A DNA stretch of 64,000 nt, taken from assembly GCF_052857255.1 (NCBI RefSeq), contig NC_135504.1, forward strand, positions 141,944,121 to 142,008,120. Reading direction: 5' to 3'. The DNA comes from Amblyomma americanum (Eukaryota; Arthropoda; Arachnida; Ixodida; Ixodidae). This document shows, one piece after another, positions 24,501-37,287 of the stretch; the first letter of the stretch is position 1, and the number at the start of each line of letters is the position of its first letter. Made by a program: the position numbers and the translations under genes. Below the pieces are notes generated by a model, which did no database searches, was not told the origin of the DNA, and saw nothing but the letters and a program-made list of their open reading frames with translations.

Positions 24501-27500
24501 CTCCGCGTTGGAGAAAGTCCGCTTTGGAGAAGATCCGCGTTGGAGAAAGTCCGCGTTGGAGAAAGTCCGCGTCGGAGAAGGTCCGCGTTGGAGAAACTCC
24601 GCGTTGGAGAAACTCCGTGTTGTAGAAACTCCGCTTTGGAGAAACTTCGCATTGAAGAAACGGCGCGTTGGAGATTCTCCGCGTTGGAGAAACTCCGCAC
24701 TTGAAACACACCTCGCTGTAGAAACTCCGCGTTGGAGAAAGTCCGCGTTGGAGAAGGTCCGCGTTGGAGAAAGTCCGCGTTGGAGAAAGTCCGCGTTGGA
24801 GAAACTCCGCGTTGAAGAAAGTCCGCGTTGGAGAAAGTCCGCGCTGGAGAAACTCCGCGTTGTATAAACTCCGCGATGAAGAAAGTCCGCGACGGACAAA
24901 CTCCGCGATGGAGAAACTCCGCGTTGGAGAAAAGTCCGCTCTGGAGAAACTCTACGCTGGAGAAACTCCGCGATGGAGACACTCCGCGCTTGAGAAACTC
25001 CGCGCTGGAGCAACTCCGCGCTGGAGAAACTCCGTGTTGGGGAAACTTCGCGTTGGAGAAACGGTGCGTTGGAGAAGCTCCGCGTTGGAGAAACTCCGCG
25101 CTTGAAACACACCACGGTGGAGAAACTCCGCGTTGGAGAAAGTCCGCGTTGGAGAAGGTCCGCGCTGGAGAAAGTCCGCGTTGGAGAAAGACCGCGCTGG
25201 AGAAACTCCGAACTGGAGAAACTCCGTGTTGGAGAAACTCTGTGTTGGAGAAATTCCGCCTTGGAGAAACTTCGCTTTGAAGAAACGGCGCGTTGGAGAA
25301 ATTCCGCGTTAGAGAAACTCCGCGCTTGAAACACACCGCGCTGGAGAAACTCCGCGTTAGAGAAAGTCCGCGTCGGAGAAGGTCCGCGTTGGAGAAAGTC
25401 CGCGTTGTAGAGTGTCCGCGATGGAGAAACTCCGCGCTGGACAAACTCCGTGGTGGGGAAACTTCGCGTAGGAGAAACGGCGCGTTGGAGAAGCTCCGCG
25501 TTGGAGAAACACCGCGCTTGAAACACACCGCGCTGGAGAAACTCCGCGTAGGAGAAAGTCCGCGTTGGAGAAGTTCCGCGTTGGAGAAAGTCCGCGTTGG
25601 AGAAAGTCCGCGCTGGAGAAACTGCGCGTTGGAGAAACTGCGCGTTTGAGAAACTCCGCGTTGGAGAAACTCTGCGTTGGAGAAAGTCCGCGTTGGAGAA
25701 AGTCCGCGTTGGTGAGAGTCCGCGATGGAGAAACTCCGCGCTGGAGAAACTACGCGTTTGAGAAACTCCGAACTGGAGAAACTCCGCGATGGAGACAATC
25801 CGCGCTGGAGAAACTCCGCGCTGAAGAAACTCCGTGTAGGAGAAACTCCGTGTTGGAGAAACTCCGCGTTGGAGAAACTCCGCTTTGGAGAAAGTCCGCG
25901 TTGGAGAAAGTCCGCGTTGGAGAGTCCGCGATGGAGAAACTCCGCGCTGGAGAAAAATCGGGCTGGAGAAACTCCCTGTTGGAGAAACTCCGCGTTTGAG
26001 AAACTCCGAACTGGAGAAGCTCCGCGCTGGAGATTCTCAGCGGTGGAGAAACTCCGCGCTGGAGAAAGTCCGCGTTGGAGAAATTCCGCGTTGGAGAGAG
26101 TCTGCGATGGAGAAATTCCGCGCTGGAGAAACTCCGCGTTTGAGAAACTCCGAACTCTAGAAACTCCGCGATGGAGACACTCCGCGCTGGAGAAACTCCG
26201 CGTTGGAGAAAGTCCGCTTTGGAGAAGATCCGCGTTGGAGAAAGTCCGCGTTGGAGAAAGTCCGCGTTGGAGAAACTCCGCGTTGAAGAAAGTCCGCGTT
26301 GGAGAAAGTCCGCGCTGGAGAAACTCCGCGTTGTATAAACTCCGCGATGAAGAAAGTCCGCGACGGACAAACTCCGCGATGGAGAAACTCCGCGTTGGAG
26401 AAAAGACCGCTCTGGAGAAACTCTACACTGGAGAAACTCCGCGCTGTAGCAACTCCGCGTTGGAGAAACTCCGCGCTGGAGAAACTCCGTGCTGGACAAA
26501 CTCCGCGCTGGAGAAACTCCGTGTTGGAGAAACTCCGCGCTGGAGAAACTTCGCGTTGGAGAAACTGCGCGTTGGAGAAACTTCGCTTTGAAGAAACGGC
26601 GCGTTGGAGAAACTCCGCGTTAGAGAAACTCCGCGCTTGAAACACACCGCGCTGGAGAAACTCCGCGTTGGAGAAAGTCCGCGTCGGAGAAGGTCCGCGT
26701 TGGAGAAAGTCCGCGTTGGAGAAAATCCGTGATGTAGAAACTCCGCCTTGGAGAAACTTCGCGTTGAAGAAACGGCGCGTTGGAGATACTCCGCGTTGGA
26801 GAAACTACGCGCTTGAAACACACCGCGCTGGAGAAACTCCGCGTTGGAGAAAGTCCGCGTTGGAGAAGGTCCGCGTTGGAGAAAGTCCGCGTTGGAGAAA
26901 GTCCGCGTTGGAGAAACTCCGCGTTGAATAAAGTCCGCGTTGGAGAAAGTCCGCGCTGGACAAACTGCGCGTTGGAGAAACTGCGCGTTGGAGAAACTCC
27001 GCGTTGGAGAAACTCTGCGTTGGAGAAAGTCCGCGTTGGAGAAAGTCCGCGTTGGTGAGAGTCCGCGATGGAGAAACTCCGCGCTGGAGAAACTACGCGT
27101 TTGAGAAACTCCGAACTGGAGAAACTCCGCGATGGAGACAATCCGCGCTGGATGAACTCCGCGCTGAAGAAACTCCGTGTAGGAGAAACTCCGTGTTGGA
27201 GAAACTCCGCGTTGGAGAAACTCCGCTTTGGAGAAAGTCCGCGTTGGAGAAAGTCCGCGTTGGAGAGTCCGCGATGGAGAAACTCCGCGCTGGAGAAAAA
27301 TCGGGCTGGAGAAACTCCGTGTTGGAGAAACTCCGCGTTTGAGAAACTCCGAACTGGAGAAGCTCCGCGCTGGAGATTCTCCGCGGTGGAGAAACTCCGC
27401 GCTGGAGAACTCCGTGTTGGAGAAACTCTGTGTTGGAGAAATTCCGCCTTGGAGAAACTTCGCTTTGAAGAAACGGCGCGTTGGAGAAACTCCGCGTTAG

Positions 27501-29231
27501 AGAAACTCCGCGCTTGAAACACACCGCGCTGGAGAAACTCCGCGTTAGAGAAAGTCCGCGTCGGAGAAGGTCCGCGTTGGAGAAAGTCCGCGTTGGAGAA
27601 AATCCGTGTTGTAGAAACTCCGCCTTGGAGAAACTTCGCGTTGAAGAAACGGCGCGTTGGAAAAACTCCGCGTTCGAGAAACTCCGCGCTTGAAACACAC
27701 CGCGCTGGAGAAACTCCGCGTTGGAGAAGTGCGCGTCGGAGAAGATCCGCGTTGGAGAAACTCCGCGTTGGAGAAACTCCGTGTTGTAGAAACTCCGCTT
27801 TGGAGAAACTTCGCGTTGAAGAAACGGCGCGTTGGAGATTCTCCGCGTTGGAGAAACTCCGCACTTGAAACACACCTCGGTGGAGAAACTCCGCGTTGGA
27901 GAAAGTCCGCGTTGGAGAAGGTCCGCGTTGGAGAAAGTCCGCGTTGGAGAAAGTCCGCGTTGGAGAAACTCCGCGTTGAAGAAAGTCCGCGTTGGAGAAA
28001 GTCCGCGCTGGAGAAACTCCGCGTTGTATAAACTCCGCGATGAAGAAAGTCCGCGACGGACAAACTCCGCGATGGAGAAACTCCGCGTTGGAGAAAAGTC
28101 CGCTCTGGAGAAACTCTACGCTGGAGAAACTCCGCGATGGAGACACTCCGCGCTGGAGAAACTCCGTGTTGGGGAAACTTCGCGTTGGAGAAACGGTGCG
28201 TTGGAGAAGCTCCGCGTGGGAGAAACTCCGCGCTTGAAACACACCACGGTGGAGAAACTCCGCGTCGGAGAAAACCCGCGTTGGAGAAGGTCCGCGCTGG
28301 AGAAAGTCCGCGTTGGAGAAAGACCGCGCTGGAGAAACTCCGCGTTGTATAAACTCCGAGCTGGAGAAACTCCGCGATGAAGAAAATCCGCGACGGACAA
28401 ACTCCGCGATGGAGAAACTCCGCGTTGGAGAAAAGTCCGCTCTGGAGAAACTCTACGCTGGAGAAACTCCGCGCTGGAGCAACTCCGCGTTGGAGAAACT
28501 CCGCGCTGGAGAAACTCCGTGCTGCATAAAATCTGCGCTGGAGAAACTCCGGGCTGGAGAAACTCCGCGCTGGAGAAACTCCGTGCTGGACAAACTCCGC
28601 GCTGGAGAAACTTCGCGTTGGAGAAACTGCGCGTTGGAGAAACTCCGCGTTGGAGAAAGTCCGCGTTGGAGAAATTCCGCGTTGGAGAGAGTCTGCGATG
28701 GAGAAATTCCGCGCTGGAGAAACTCCGCGTTTGAGAAACTCCGAACTCTAGAAACTCCGCGATGGAGACACTCCGCGCTGGAGAAACTCCGCGTTGGAGA
28801 AAGTCCGCGTTGGAGAAGATCCGCGTTGGAGAAAGTCCGCGTTGGAGAAAGTCCGCGTTGGAGAAACTCCGCGTTGAAGAAAGTCCGCGTTGGAGAAAGT
28901 CCGCGCTGGAGAAACTCCGCGTTGTATAAACTCCGCGATGAAGAAAGTCCGCGACGGACAAACTCCGCGATGGAGAAACTCCGCGTTGGAGAAAAGACCG
29001 CTCTGGAGAAATTCTACACTGGAGAAACTCCGCGCTGTAGCAACTCCGCGTTGGAGAAACTCCGCGCTGGAGAAACTCCGTGCTGGACAAACTCTGCGCT
29101 GGAGAAACTCCGTGTTGGAGAAACTCCGCGCTGGAGAAACTTCGCGTTGGAGAAACTGCGCGTTGGAGAAACTTCGCTTTGAAGAAACGGCGCGTTGGAG
29201 AAACTCCGCGTTAGAGAAACTCCGCGCTTGA
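20560..29231. repeat. Long-range duplicated block, copy 1 (~30 kb from copy 2)
   Basis: This stretch is collinear with 51.5-59.0 kb. The spacing is 30,941 bp for about 20.56-22.89 kb. It falls to 29,614 bp after about 1.33 kb present here has no counterpart there. It is 29,598 bp from about 25.2 to 26.8 kb, near 29,583 bp around 27.1-28.0 kb, and 29,744 bp at the right end (28.5-29.23 kb). Private variants shared across the 30 kb include the 14-bp unit neighbourhoods and AAAAATCGGGCTGG units. Stepwise changes of 16 or 32 bp show whole-monomer gains and losses since duplication. Edges are approximate (within about 50 bp). Confidence 0.7.
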
Positions 29232-30664
29232 AACACACCGCGCTGGAGAAACTCCGCGTTGGAGAAAGTCCGCGTCGGAGAAAATCCGCGTTGGAGAAAG
29301 TCCGCGTTGGAGAAAATCCGTGATGTAGAAACTCCGCCTTGGAGAAACTTCGCGTTGAAGAAACGGCGCGTTGGAGATACTCCGCGTTGGAGAAACTACG
29401 CGCTTGAAACACACCGCGCTGGAGAAACTCCGCGTTGGAGAAAGTCCGCGTTGGAGAAGGTCCGCGTTGGAGAAAGTCCGCGTTGGAGAAAGTCCGCGTT
29501 GGAGAAACTCCGCGTTGAATAAAGTCCGCGTTGGAGAAAGTCCGCGCTGGAGAAACTGCGCGTTGGAGAAACTGCGCGTTGGAGAAACTCCGCGTTGGAG
29601 AAACTCTGCGTTGGAGAAAGTCCGCGTTGGAGAAAGTCCGCGTTGGTGAGAGTCCGCGATGGAGAAACTCCGCGCTGGAGAAACTACGCGTTTGAGAAAC
29701 TCCGAACTGGAGAAACTCCGCGATGGAGACAATCCGCGCTGGATGAACTCCGCGCTGAAGAAACTCCGTGTAGGAGAAACTCCGTGTTGGAGAAACCCCG
29801 CGTTGGAGAAACTCCGCTTTGGAGAAAGTCCGCGTTGGAGAAAGTCCGCGTTGGAGAGTCCGCGATGGAGAAACTCCGCGCTGGAGAAAAATCGGGCTGG
29901 AGAAAATCCGTGTTGGAGAAACTCCGCGTTGGAGCAACTCCGCGCTGGAGAAACTCCGTGCTGGACAAACTCCGCGCTGGAGAAACTCCGTGTTGGAGAA
30001 ACTCCGCGCTGGAGAAACTTCGCGTTGGAGAAACTGCGCGTTGGAGAAACTTCGCTTTGAAGAAACGGCGCGTTGGAGAAACTCCGCGTTAGAGAAACTC
30101 CGCGCTTGAAACACACCGCGCTGGAGAAACTCCGCGTTGGAGAAAGTCCGCGTCGGAGAAGGTCCGCGTTGGAGAAAGTCCGCGTTGGAGAAAATCCGTG
30201 ATGTAGAAACTCCGCCTTGGAGAAACTTCGCGTTGAAGAAACGGCGCGTTGGAGATACTCCGCGTTGGAGAAACTACGCGCTTGAAACACCGCGCTGGAG
30301 AAACTCCGCGTTGGAGAAAGTCCGCGTTGGAGAAGGTCCGCGTTGGAGAAAGTCCGCGTTGGAGAAAGTCCGCGTTGGAGAAACTCCGCGTTGAAGAAAG
30401 TCCGCGCTGGAGAAACTCCGCGTTGTATAAACTCCGCGCTGGAGAAACTCCGCGATGGAGAACCTCCGCGACGGACAAACTCTGCGATGGAGAAACTCCG
30501 CGTTGGAGAAAAGTCAGCTCTGGAGAAACTCTACGCTGAAGAAACTCCGCGCTAGAGCAACTCCGCGTTCGAGAAACTCCGCGCTGGAGAAACTCCGTGC
30601 TGCATAAAATCTGCGCTGGAGAAACTCCGGGCTGGAGAAACTCCGTGTTGGAGAAACTCCGCGC

Positions 30665-32938
30665 TGGAGAAACTTCGCGTTGGAGAAACTGCGCGTTGGA
30701 GAAACTCCGCGTTGGAGAAAGTCCGCGTTGGAGAAAGTCCGCGTTGGAGAGTGTCCGCGATGGAGAAACTCCGCGCTGGAGAAACTCCGTGGTAGGGAAA
30801 CTTCGCGTAGGAGAAACGGCGCGTTGGAGAAGCTCCGCGTTGGAGAAACTCCGCGCTTGAAACACACCACGGTGGAGAAACTCCGCGTTGGAGAAAGTCC
30901 GCGTTGGAGAAGGTCCGCGTTGGAGAAAGTCCGCGTTGGAGAAAGTCCGCGCTGGAGAAACTCCGCGTTGTATAAACTCCGCGCTGGAGAAACTCCGCGA
31001 TGAAGAAAATCTGCGCTGGAGAAACTCCGGGCTGGAGAAACTCCGCGCTGGAGAAACTCCGTGCTGGACAAACTCCGCGCTGGAGAAACTTCGCGTTGGA
31101 GAAACTGCGCGTTGGAGAAACTCCGCGTTGGAGAAACTCCGCGTTGGAGAAAGTCCGCGTTGGAGAAATTCCGCGTTGGAGAGAGTCTGCGATGGAGAAA
31201 TTCCGCGCTGGAGAAACTCCGCGTTTGAGAAACTCCGAACTCTAGAAACTCCGCGATGGAGACACTCCGCGCTGGAGAAACTCCGCGTTGGAGAAAGTCC
31301 GCTTTGGAGAAGATCCGCGTTGGAGAAAGTCCGCGTTGGAGAAAGTCCGCGTTGGAGAAACTCCGCGTTGAAGAAAGTCCGTGTTGGAGAAAGTCCGCGC
31401 TGGAGAAACTCCGCGTTGTATAAACTCCGCGATGAAGAAAGTCCGCGACGGACAAACTCCGCGATGGAGAAACTCCGCGTTGGAGAAAAGACCGCTCTGG
31501 AGAAACTCTACACTGGAGAAACTCCGCGCTGTAGCAACTCCGCGTTGGAGAAACTCCGCGCTGGAGAAACTCCGTGCTGGACAAACTCCGCGCTGGAGAA
31601 ACTCCGTGTTGGAGAAACTCCGCGCTGGAGAAACTTCGCGTTGGAGAAACTGCGCGTTGGAGAAACTTCGCTTTGAAGAAACGGCGCGTTGGAGAAACTC
31701 CGCGTTAGAGAAACTCCGCGCTTGAAACACACCGCGCTGGAGAAACTCTGCGTTGGAGAAAGTCCGCGTCGGAGAAGGTCCGCGTTGGAGAAAGTCCGCG
31801 TTGGAGAAACTTCGCGTTGGAGAAACTGCGCGTTGGAGAAACTCCGCGTTGGAGAAAGTCCGCGTTGGAGAAAGTCCGCGTTGGAGAGTGTCCGCGATGG
31901 AGAAACTCCGCGCTGGAGAAACTCCGTGGTAGGGAAACTTCGCGTAGGAGAAACGGCGCGTTGGAGAAGCTCCGCGTTGGAGAAACTCCGCGCTTGAAAC
32001 ACACCACGGTGGAGAAACTCCGCGTTGGAGAAAGTCCGCGTTGGAGAAGGTCCGCGTTGGAGAAAGTCCGCGTTGGAGAAAGTCCGCGCTGGAGAAACTC
32101 CGCGTTGTATAAACTCCGCGCTGGAGAAACTCCGCGATGAAGAAAATCTGCGCTGGAGAAACTCCGGGCTGGAGAAACTCCGCGCTGGAGAAACTCCGTG
32201 CTGGACAAACTCCGCGCTGGAGAAACTTCGCGTTGGAGAAACTGCGCGTTGGAGAAACTCCGCGTTGGAGAAACTCCGCGTTGGAGAAAGTCCGCGTTGG
32301 AGAAATTCCGCGTTGGAGAGAGTCTGCGATGGAGAAATTCCGCGCTGGAGAAACTCCGCGTTTGAGAAACTCCGAACTCTAGAAACTCCGCGATGGAGAC
32401 ACTCCGCGCTGGAGAAACTCCGCGTTGGAGAAAGTCCGCTTTGGAGAAGATCCGCGTTGGAGAAAGTCCGCGTTGGAGAAAGTCCGCGTTGGAGAAACTC
32501 CGCGTTGAAGAAAGTCCGTGTTGGAGAAAGTCCGCGCTGGAGAAACTCCGCGTTGTATAAACTCCGCGATGAAGAAAGTCCGCGACGGACAAACTCCGCG
32601 ATGGAGAAACTCCGCGTTGGAGAAAAGACCGCTCTGGAGAAACTCTACACTGGAGAAACTCCGCGCTGTAGCAACTCCGCGTTGGAGAAACTCCGCGCTG
32701 GAGAAACTCCGTGCTGGACAAACTCCGCGCTGGAGAAACTCCGTGTTGGAGAAACTCCGCGCTGGAGAAACTTCGCGTTGGAGAAACTGCGCGTTGGAGA
32801 AACTTCGCTTTGAAGAAACGGCGCGTTGGAGAAACTCCGCGTTAGAGAAACTCCGCGCTTGAAACACACCGCGCTGGAGAAACTCTGCGTTGGAGAAAGT
32901 CCGCGTCGGAGAAGGTCCGCGTTGGAGAAAGTCCGCGT
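30665..32938. repeat. 1,137-bp tandem doublet inside 6.62-kb copy 1
   Basis: Unit 1 is 30,665-31,801 and unit 2 is 31,802-32,938. They begin inside TGGAGAAACTTCGCG, differ just upstream (C at 30,664, T at 31,801) and cease to match at 31,810/32,947 (AAAC against AAAA). I noticed no internal difference. Unit length is 71 monomers plus 1 bp. Shared private states include AAGTCCGTGTTGGAG (near 31,376 and 32,513) and AAACTCTGCG (near 31,743 and 32,880). Confidence 0.88.
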
Positions 32939-35900
32939 TGGAGAAAATCCGTGATGTAGAAACTCCGCCTTGGAGAAACTTCGCGTTGAAGAAACGGCGC
33001 GTTGGAGATACTCCGCGTTGGAGAAACTACGCGCTTGAAACACACCGCGCTGGAGAAACTCCGCGTTGGAGAAAGTCCGCGTTGGAGAAGGTCCGCGTTG
33101 GAGAAAGTCCGCGTTGGAGAAAGTCCGCGTTGGAGAAACTCCGCGTTGAATAAAGTCCGCGTTGGAGAAAGTCCGCGCTGGAGAAACTGCGCGTTGGAGA
33201 AACTGCGCGTTGGAGAAACTCCGCGTTGGAGAAACTCTGCGTTGGAGAAAGTCCGCGTTGGAGAAAGTCCGCGTTGGTGAGAGTCCGCGATGGAGAAACT
33301 CCGCGCTGGAGAAACTACGCGTTTGAGAAACTCCGAACTGGAGAAACTCCGCGATGGAGACAATCCGCGCTGGATGAACTCCGCGCTGAAGAAACTCCGT
33401 GTAGGAGAAACTCCGTGTTGGAGAAACTCCGCGTTGGAGAAACTCCGCTTTGGAGAAAGTCCGCGTTGGAGAAAGTCCGCGTTGGAGAGTCCGCGATGGA
33501 GAAACTCCGCGCTGGAGAAAAATCGGGCTGGAGAAACTCCGTGTTGGAGAAACTCCGCGTTTGAGAAACTCCGAACTGGAGAAGCTCCGCGCTGGAGATT
33601 CTCCGCGGTGGAGAAACTCCGCGCTGGAGAAACTCCGTGTTGGAGAAACTCTGTGTTGGAGAAATTCCGCCTTGGAGAAACTTCGCTTTGAAGAAACGGC
33701 GCGTTGGAGAAACTCCGCGTTAGAGAAACTCCGCGCTTGAAACACACCGCGCTGGAGAAACTCCGCGTTAGAGAAAGCCCGCGTCGGAGAAGGTCCGCGT
33801 TGGAGAAAGTCGCGTTGGAGAAAATCCGTGTTGTAGAAACTCCGCCTTGGAGAAACTTCGCGTTGAAGAAACGGCGCGTTGGAAAAACTCCGCGTTCGAG
33901 AAACTCCGCGCTTGAAACACACCGCGCTGGAGAAACTCCGCGTTGGAGAAAGTGCGCGTCGGAGAAGATCCGCGTTGGAGAAACTCCGCGTTGGAGAAAC
34001 TCCGTGTTGTAGAAACTCCGCTTTGGAGAAACTTCGCGTTGAAGAAACGGCGCGTTGGAGATTCTCCGCGTTGGAGAAACTCCGCACTTGAAACACACCT
34101 CGGTGGAGAAACTCCGCGTTGGAGAAAGTCCGCGTTGGAGAAGGTCCGCGTTGGAGAAAGTCCGCGTTGGAGAAAGTCCGCGTTGGAGAAACTCCGCGTT
34201 GAAGAAAGTCCGCGTTGGAGAAAGTCCGCGCTGGAGAAACTCCGCGTTGTATAAACTCCGCGATGAAGAAAGTCCGCGACGGACAAACTCCGCGATGGAG
34301 AAACTCCGCGTTGGAGAAAAGTCCGCTCTGGAGAAACTCTACGCTGGAGAAACTCCGCGATGGAGACACTCCGCGCTGGAGAAACTCCGCGCTGGAGAAA
34401 CTCCGTGTTGGGGAAACTTCGCGTTGGAGAAACGGTGCGTTGGAAAAGCTCCGCGTGGGAGAAACTCCGCGCTTGAAACACACCACGGTGGAGAAACTCC
34501 GCGTCGGAGAAAGTCCGCGTTGGAGAAGGTCCGCGCTGGAGAAAGTCCGCGTTGGAGAAAGACCGCGCTGGAGAAACTCCGCGTTGTATAAACTCCGAGC
34601 TGGAGAAACTCCGCGATGAAGAAAATCCGCGACGGACAAACTCCGCGATGGAGAAACTCCGCGTTGGAGAAAAGTCCGCTCTGGAGAAACTCTACGCTGG
34701 AGAAACTCCGCGCTGGAGCAACTCCGCGTTGGAGAAACTCCGCGCTGGAGAAACTCCGTGCTGCATAAAATCTGCGCTGGAGAAACTCCGGGCTGGAGAA
34801 ACTCCGCGCTGGAGAAACTCCGTGCTGGACAAACTCCGCGCTGGAGAAACTTCGCGTTGGAGAAACTGCGCGTTGGAGAAACTCCGCGTTGGAGAAAGTG
34901 CGCGTTGGAGAAATTCCGCGTTGGAGAGAGTCTGCGATGGAGAAATTCCGCGCTGGAGAAACTCCGCGTTTGAGAAACTCCGAACTCTAGAAACTCCGCG
35001 ATGGAGACACTCCGCGCTGGAGAAACTCCGCGTTGGAGAAAGTCCGCGTTGGAGAAGATCCGCGTTGGAGAAAGTCCGCGTTGGAGAAAGTCTGCGTTGG
35101 AGAAACTCCGCGTTGAAGAAAGTCCGCGTTGGAGAAAGTCCGCGCTGGAGAAACTCCGCGTTGTATAAACTCCGCGATGAAGAAAGTCCGCGACGGACAA
35201 ACTCCGCGATGGAGAAACTCCGCGTTGGAGAAAAGACCGCTCTGGAGAAATTCTACACTGGAGAAACTCCGCGCTGTAGCAACTCCGCGTTGGAGAAACT
35301 CCGCGCTGGAGAAACTCCGTGCTGGACAAACTCTGCGCTGGAGAAACTCCGTGTTGGAGAAACTCCGCGCTGGAGAAACTTCGCGTTGGAGAAACTGCGC
35401 GTTGGAGAAACTTCGCTTTGAAGAAACGGCGCGTTGGAGAAACTCCGCGTTAGAGAAACTCCGCGCTTGAAACACACCGCGCTGGAGAAACTCCGCGTTG
35501 GAGAAAGTCCGCGTTGGAGAAGGTCCGCGTTGGAGAAAGTCCACGTTGGAGAAAGTCCGCGTTGGAGAAACTCCGCGTTCAAGAAAGTCCGCGTTGGAGA
35601 AAGTCCGCCTGGAGAAACTCCGCGTTGTATAAACTCCGCGCTGGAGAAACTCCGCGATGGAGAACCTCCGCGACGGACAAACTCCGCGATGGAGAAACTC
35701 CGCGTTGGAGAAAAGTCCGCTCTGGAGAAACTCTACGCTGAAGAAGCTCCGCGCTAGAGCAACTCCGCGTTCGAGAAACTCCGCTCTGGAGAAACTCCGT
35801 GCTGCATAAAATCTGCGCTGGAGAAACTCCGGGCTGGAGAAACTCCGTGTTGGAGAAACTCCGCGCTGGAGAAACTTCGCGTTGGAGAAACTGCGCGTTG

Positions 35901-37287
35901 GAGAAACTCCGCGTTGGAGAAACTCCGCGTTGGAGAAAGTCCGCGTTGGAGAAAGTCCGCGTTGGAGAGTGTCCGCGATGGAGAAACTCCGCGCTGGAGA
36001 AACTCCGTGGTGGGGAAACTTAGCGTAGGAGAAACGGCGCGTTGGAGAAGCTCCGCGTTGGAGAAACACCGCGCTTGAAACACACCGCGCTGGAGAAACT
36101 CCGCGTAGGAGAAAGTCCGCGTTGGAGAAGGTCCGCGTTGGAGAAAGTCCGCGTTGGAGAAAGTCCGCGCTGGAGAAACTGCGCGTTGGAGAAACTGCGC
36201 GTTGGAGAAACTCCGCGTTGGAGAAACTCTGCGTTGGAGAAAGTCCGCGTTGGAGAAAGTCCGCGTTGGTGAGAGTCCGCGATGTAGAAACTCCGCGCTG
36301 GAGAAACTACGCGTTTGAGAAACTCCGAACTGGAGAAACTCCGCGATGGAGACAATCCGCGCTGGAGAAACTCCGCACTGAAGAAACTCCGTGTAGGAGA
36401 AACTCCGTGTTGGAGAAACTCCGCGTTGGAGAAACTCCGCTTTGGAGAAAGTCCGCGTTGGAGAAAGTCCGCGTTGGAGAGTCCGCGATGGAGAAACTCC
36501 GCGCTGGAGAAAAATCGGGCTGGAGAAAATCCGTGTTGGAGAAACTCCGCGTTGGAGCAACTCCGCGCTGGAGAAACTCCGTGCTGGACAAACTCCGCGC
36601 TGGAGAAACTCCGTGTTGGAGAAACTCCGCGCTGGAGAAACTTCGCGTTGGAGAAACTGCGCGTTGGAGAAACTTCGCTTTGAAGAAACGGCGCGTTGGA
36701 GAAACTCCGCGTTAGAGAAACTCCGCGCTTGAAACACACCGCGCTGGAGAAACTCCGCGTTGGAGAAAGTCCGCGTCGGAGAAGGTCCGCGTTGGAGAAA
36801 GTCCGCGTTGGAGAAAATCCGTGATGTAGAAACTCCGCCTTGGAGAAACTTCGCGTTGAAGAAACGGCGCGTTGGAGATACTCCGCGTTGGAGAAACTAC
36901 GCGCTTGAAACACCGCGCTGGAGAAACTCCGCGTTGGAGAAAGTCCGCGTTGGAGAAGGTCCGCGTTGGAGAAAGTCCGCGTTGGAGAAAGTCCGCGTTG
37001 GAGAAACTCCGCGCTGAAGAAAGTCCGCGCTGGAGAAACTCCGCGTTGTATAAACTCCGCGCTGGAGAAACTCCGCGATGGAGAACCTCCGCGACGGACA
37101 AACTCCGCGATGGAGAAACTCCGCGTTGGAGAAAAGTCAGCTCTGGAGAAACTCTACGCTGAAGAAACTCCGCGCTAGAGCAACTCCGCGTTCGAGAAAC
37201 TCCGCGCTGGAGAAACTCCGTGCTGCATAAAATCTGCGCTGGAGAAACTCCGGGCTGGAGAAACTCCGTGTTGGAGAAACTCCGCGC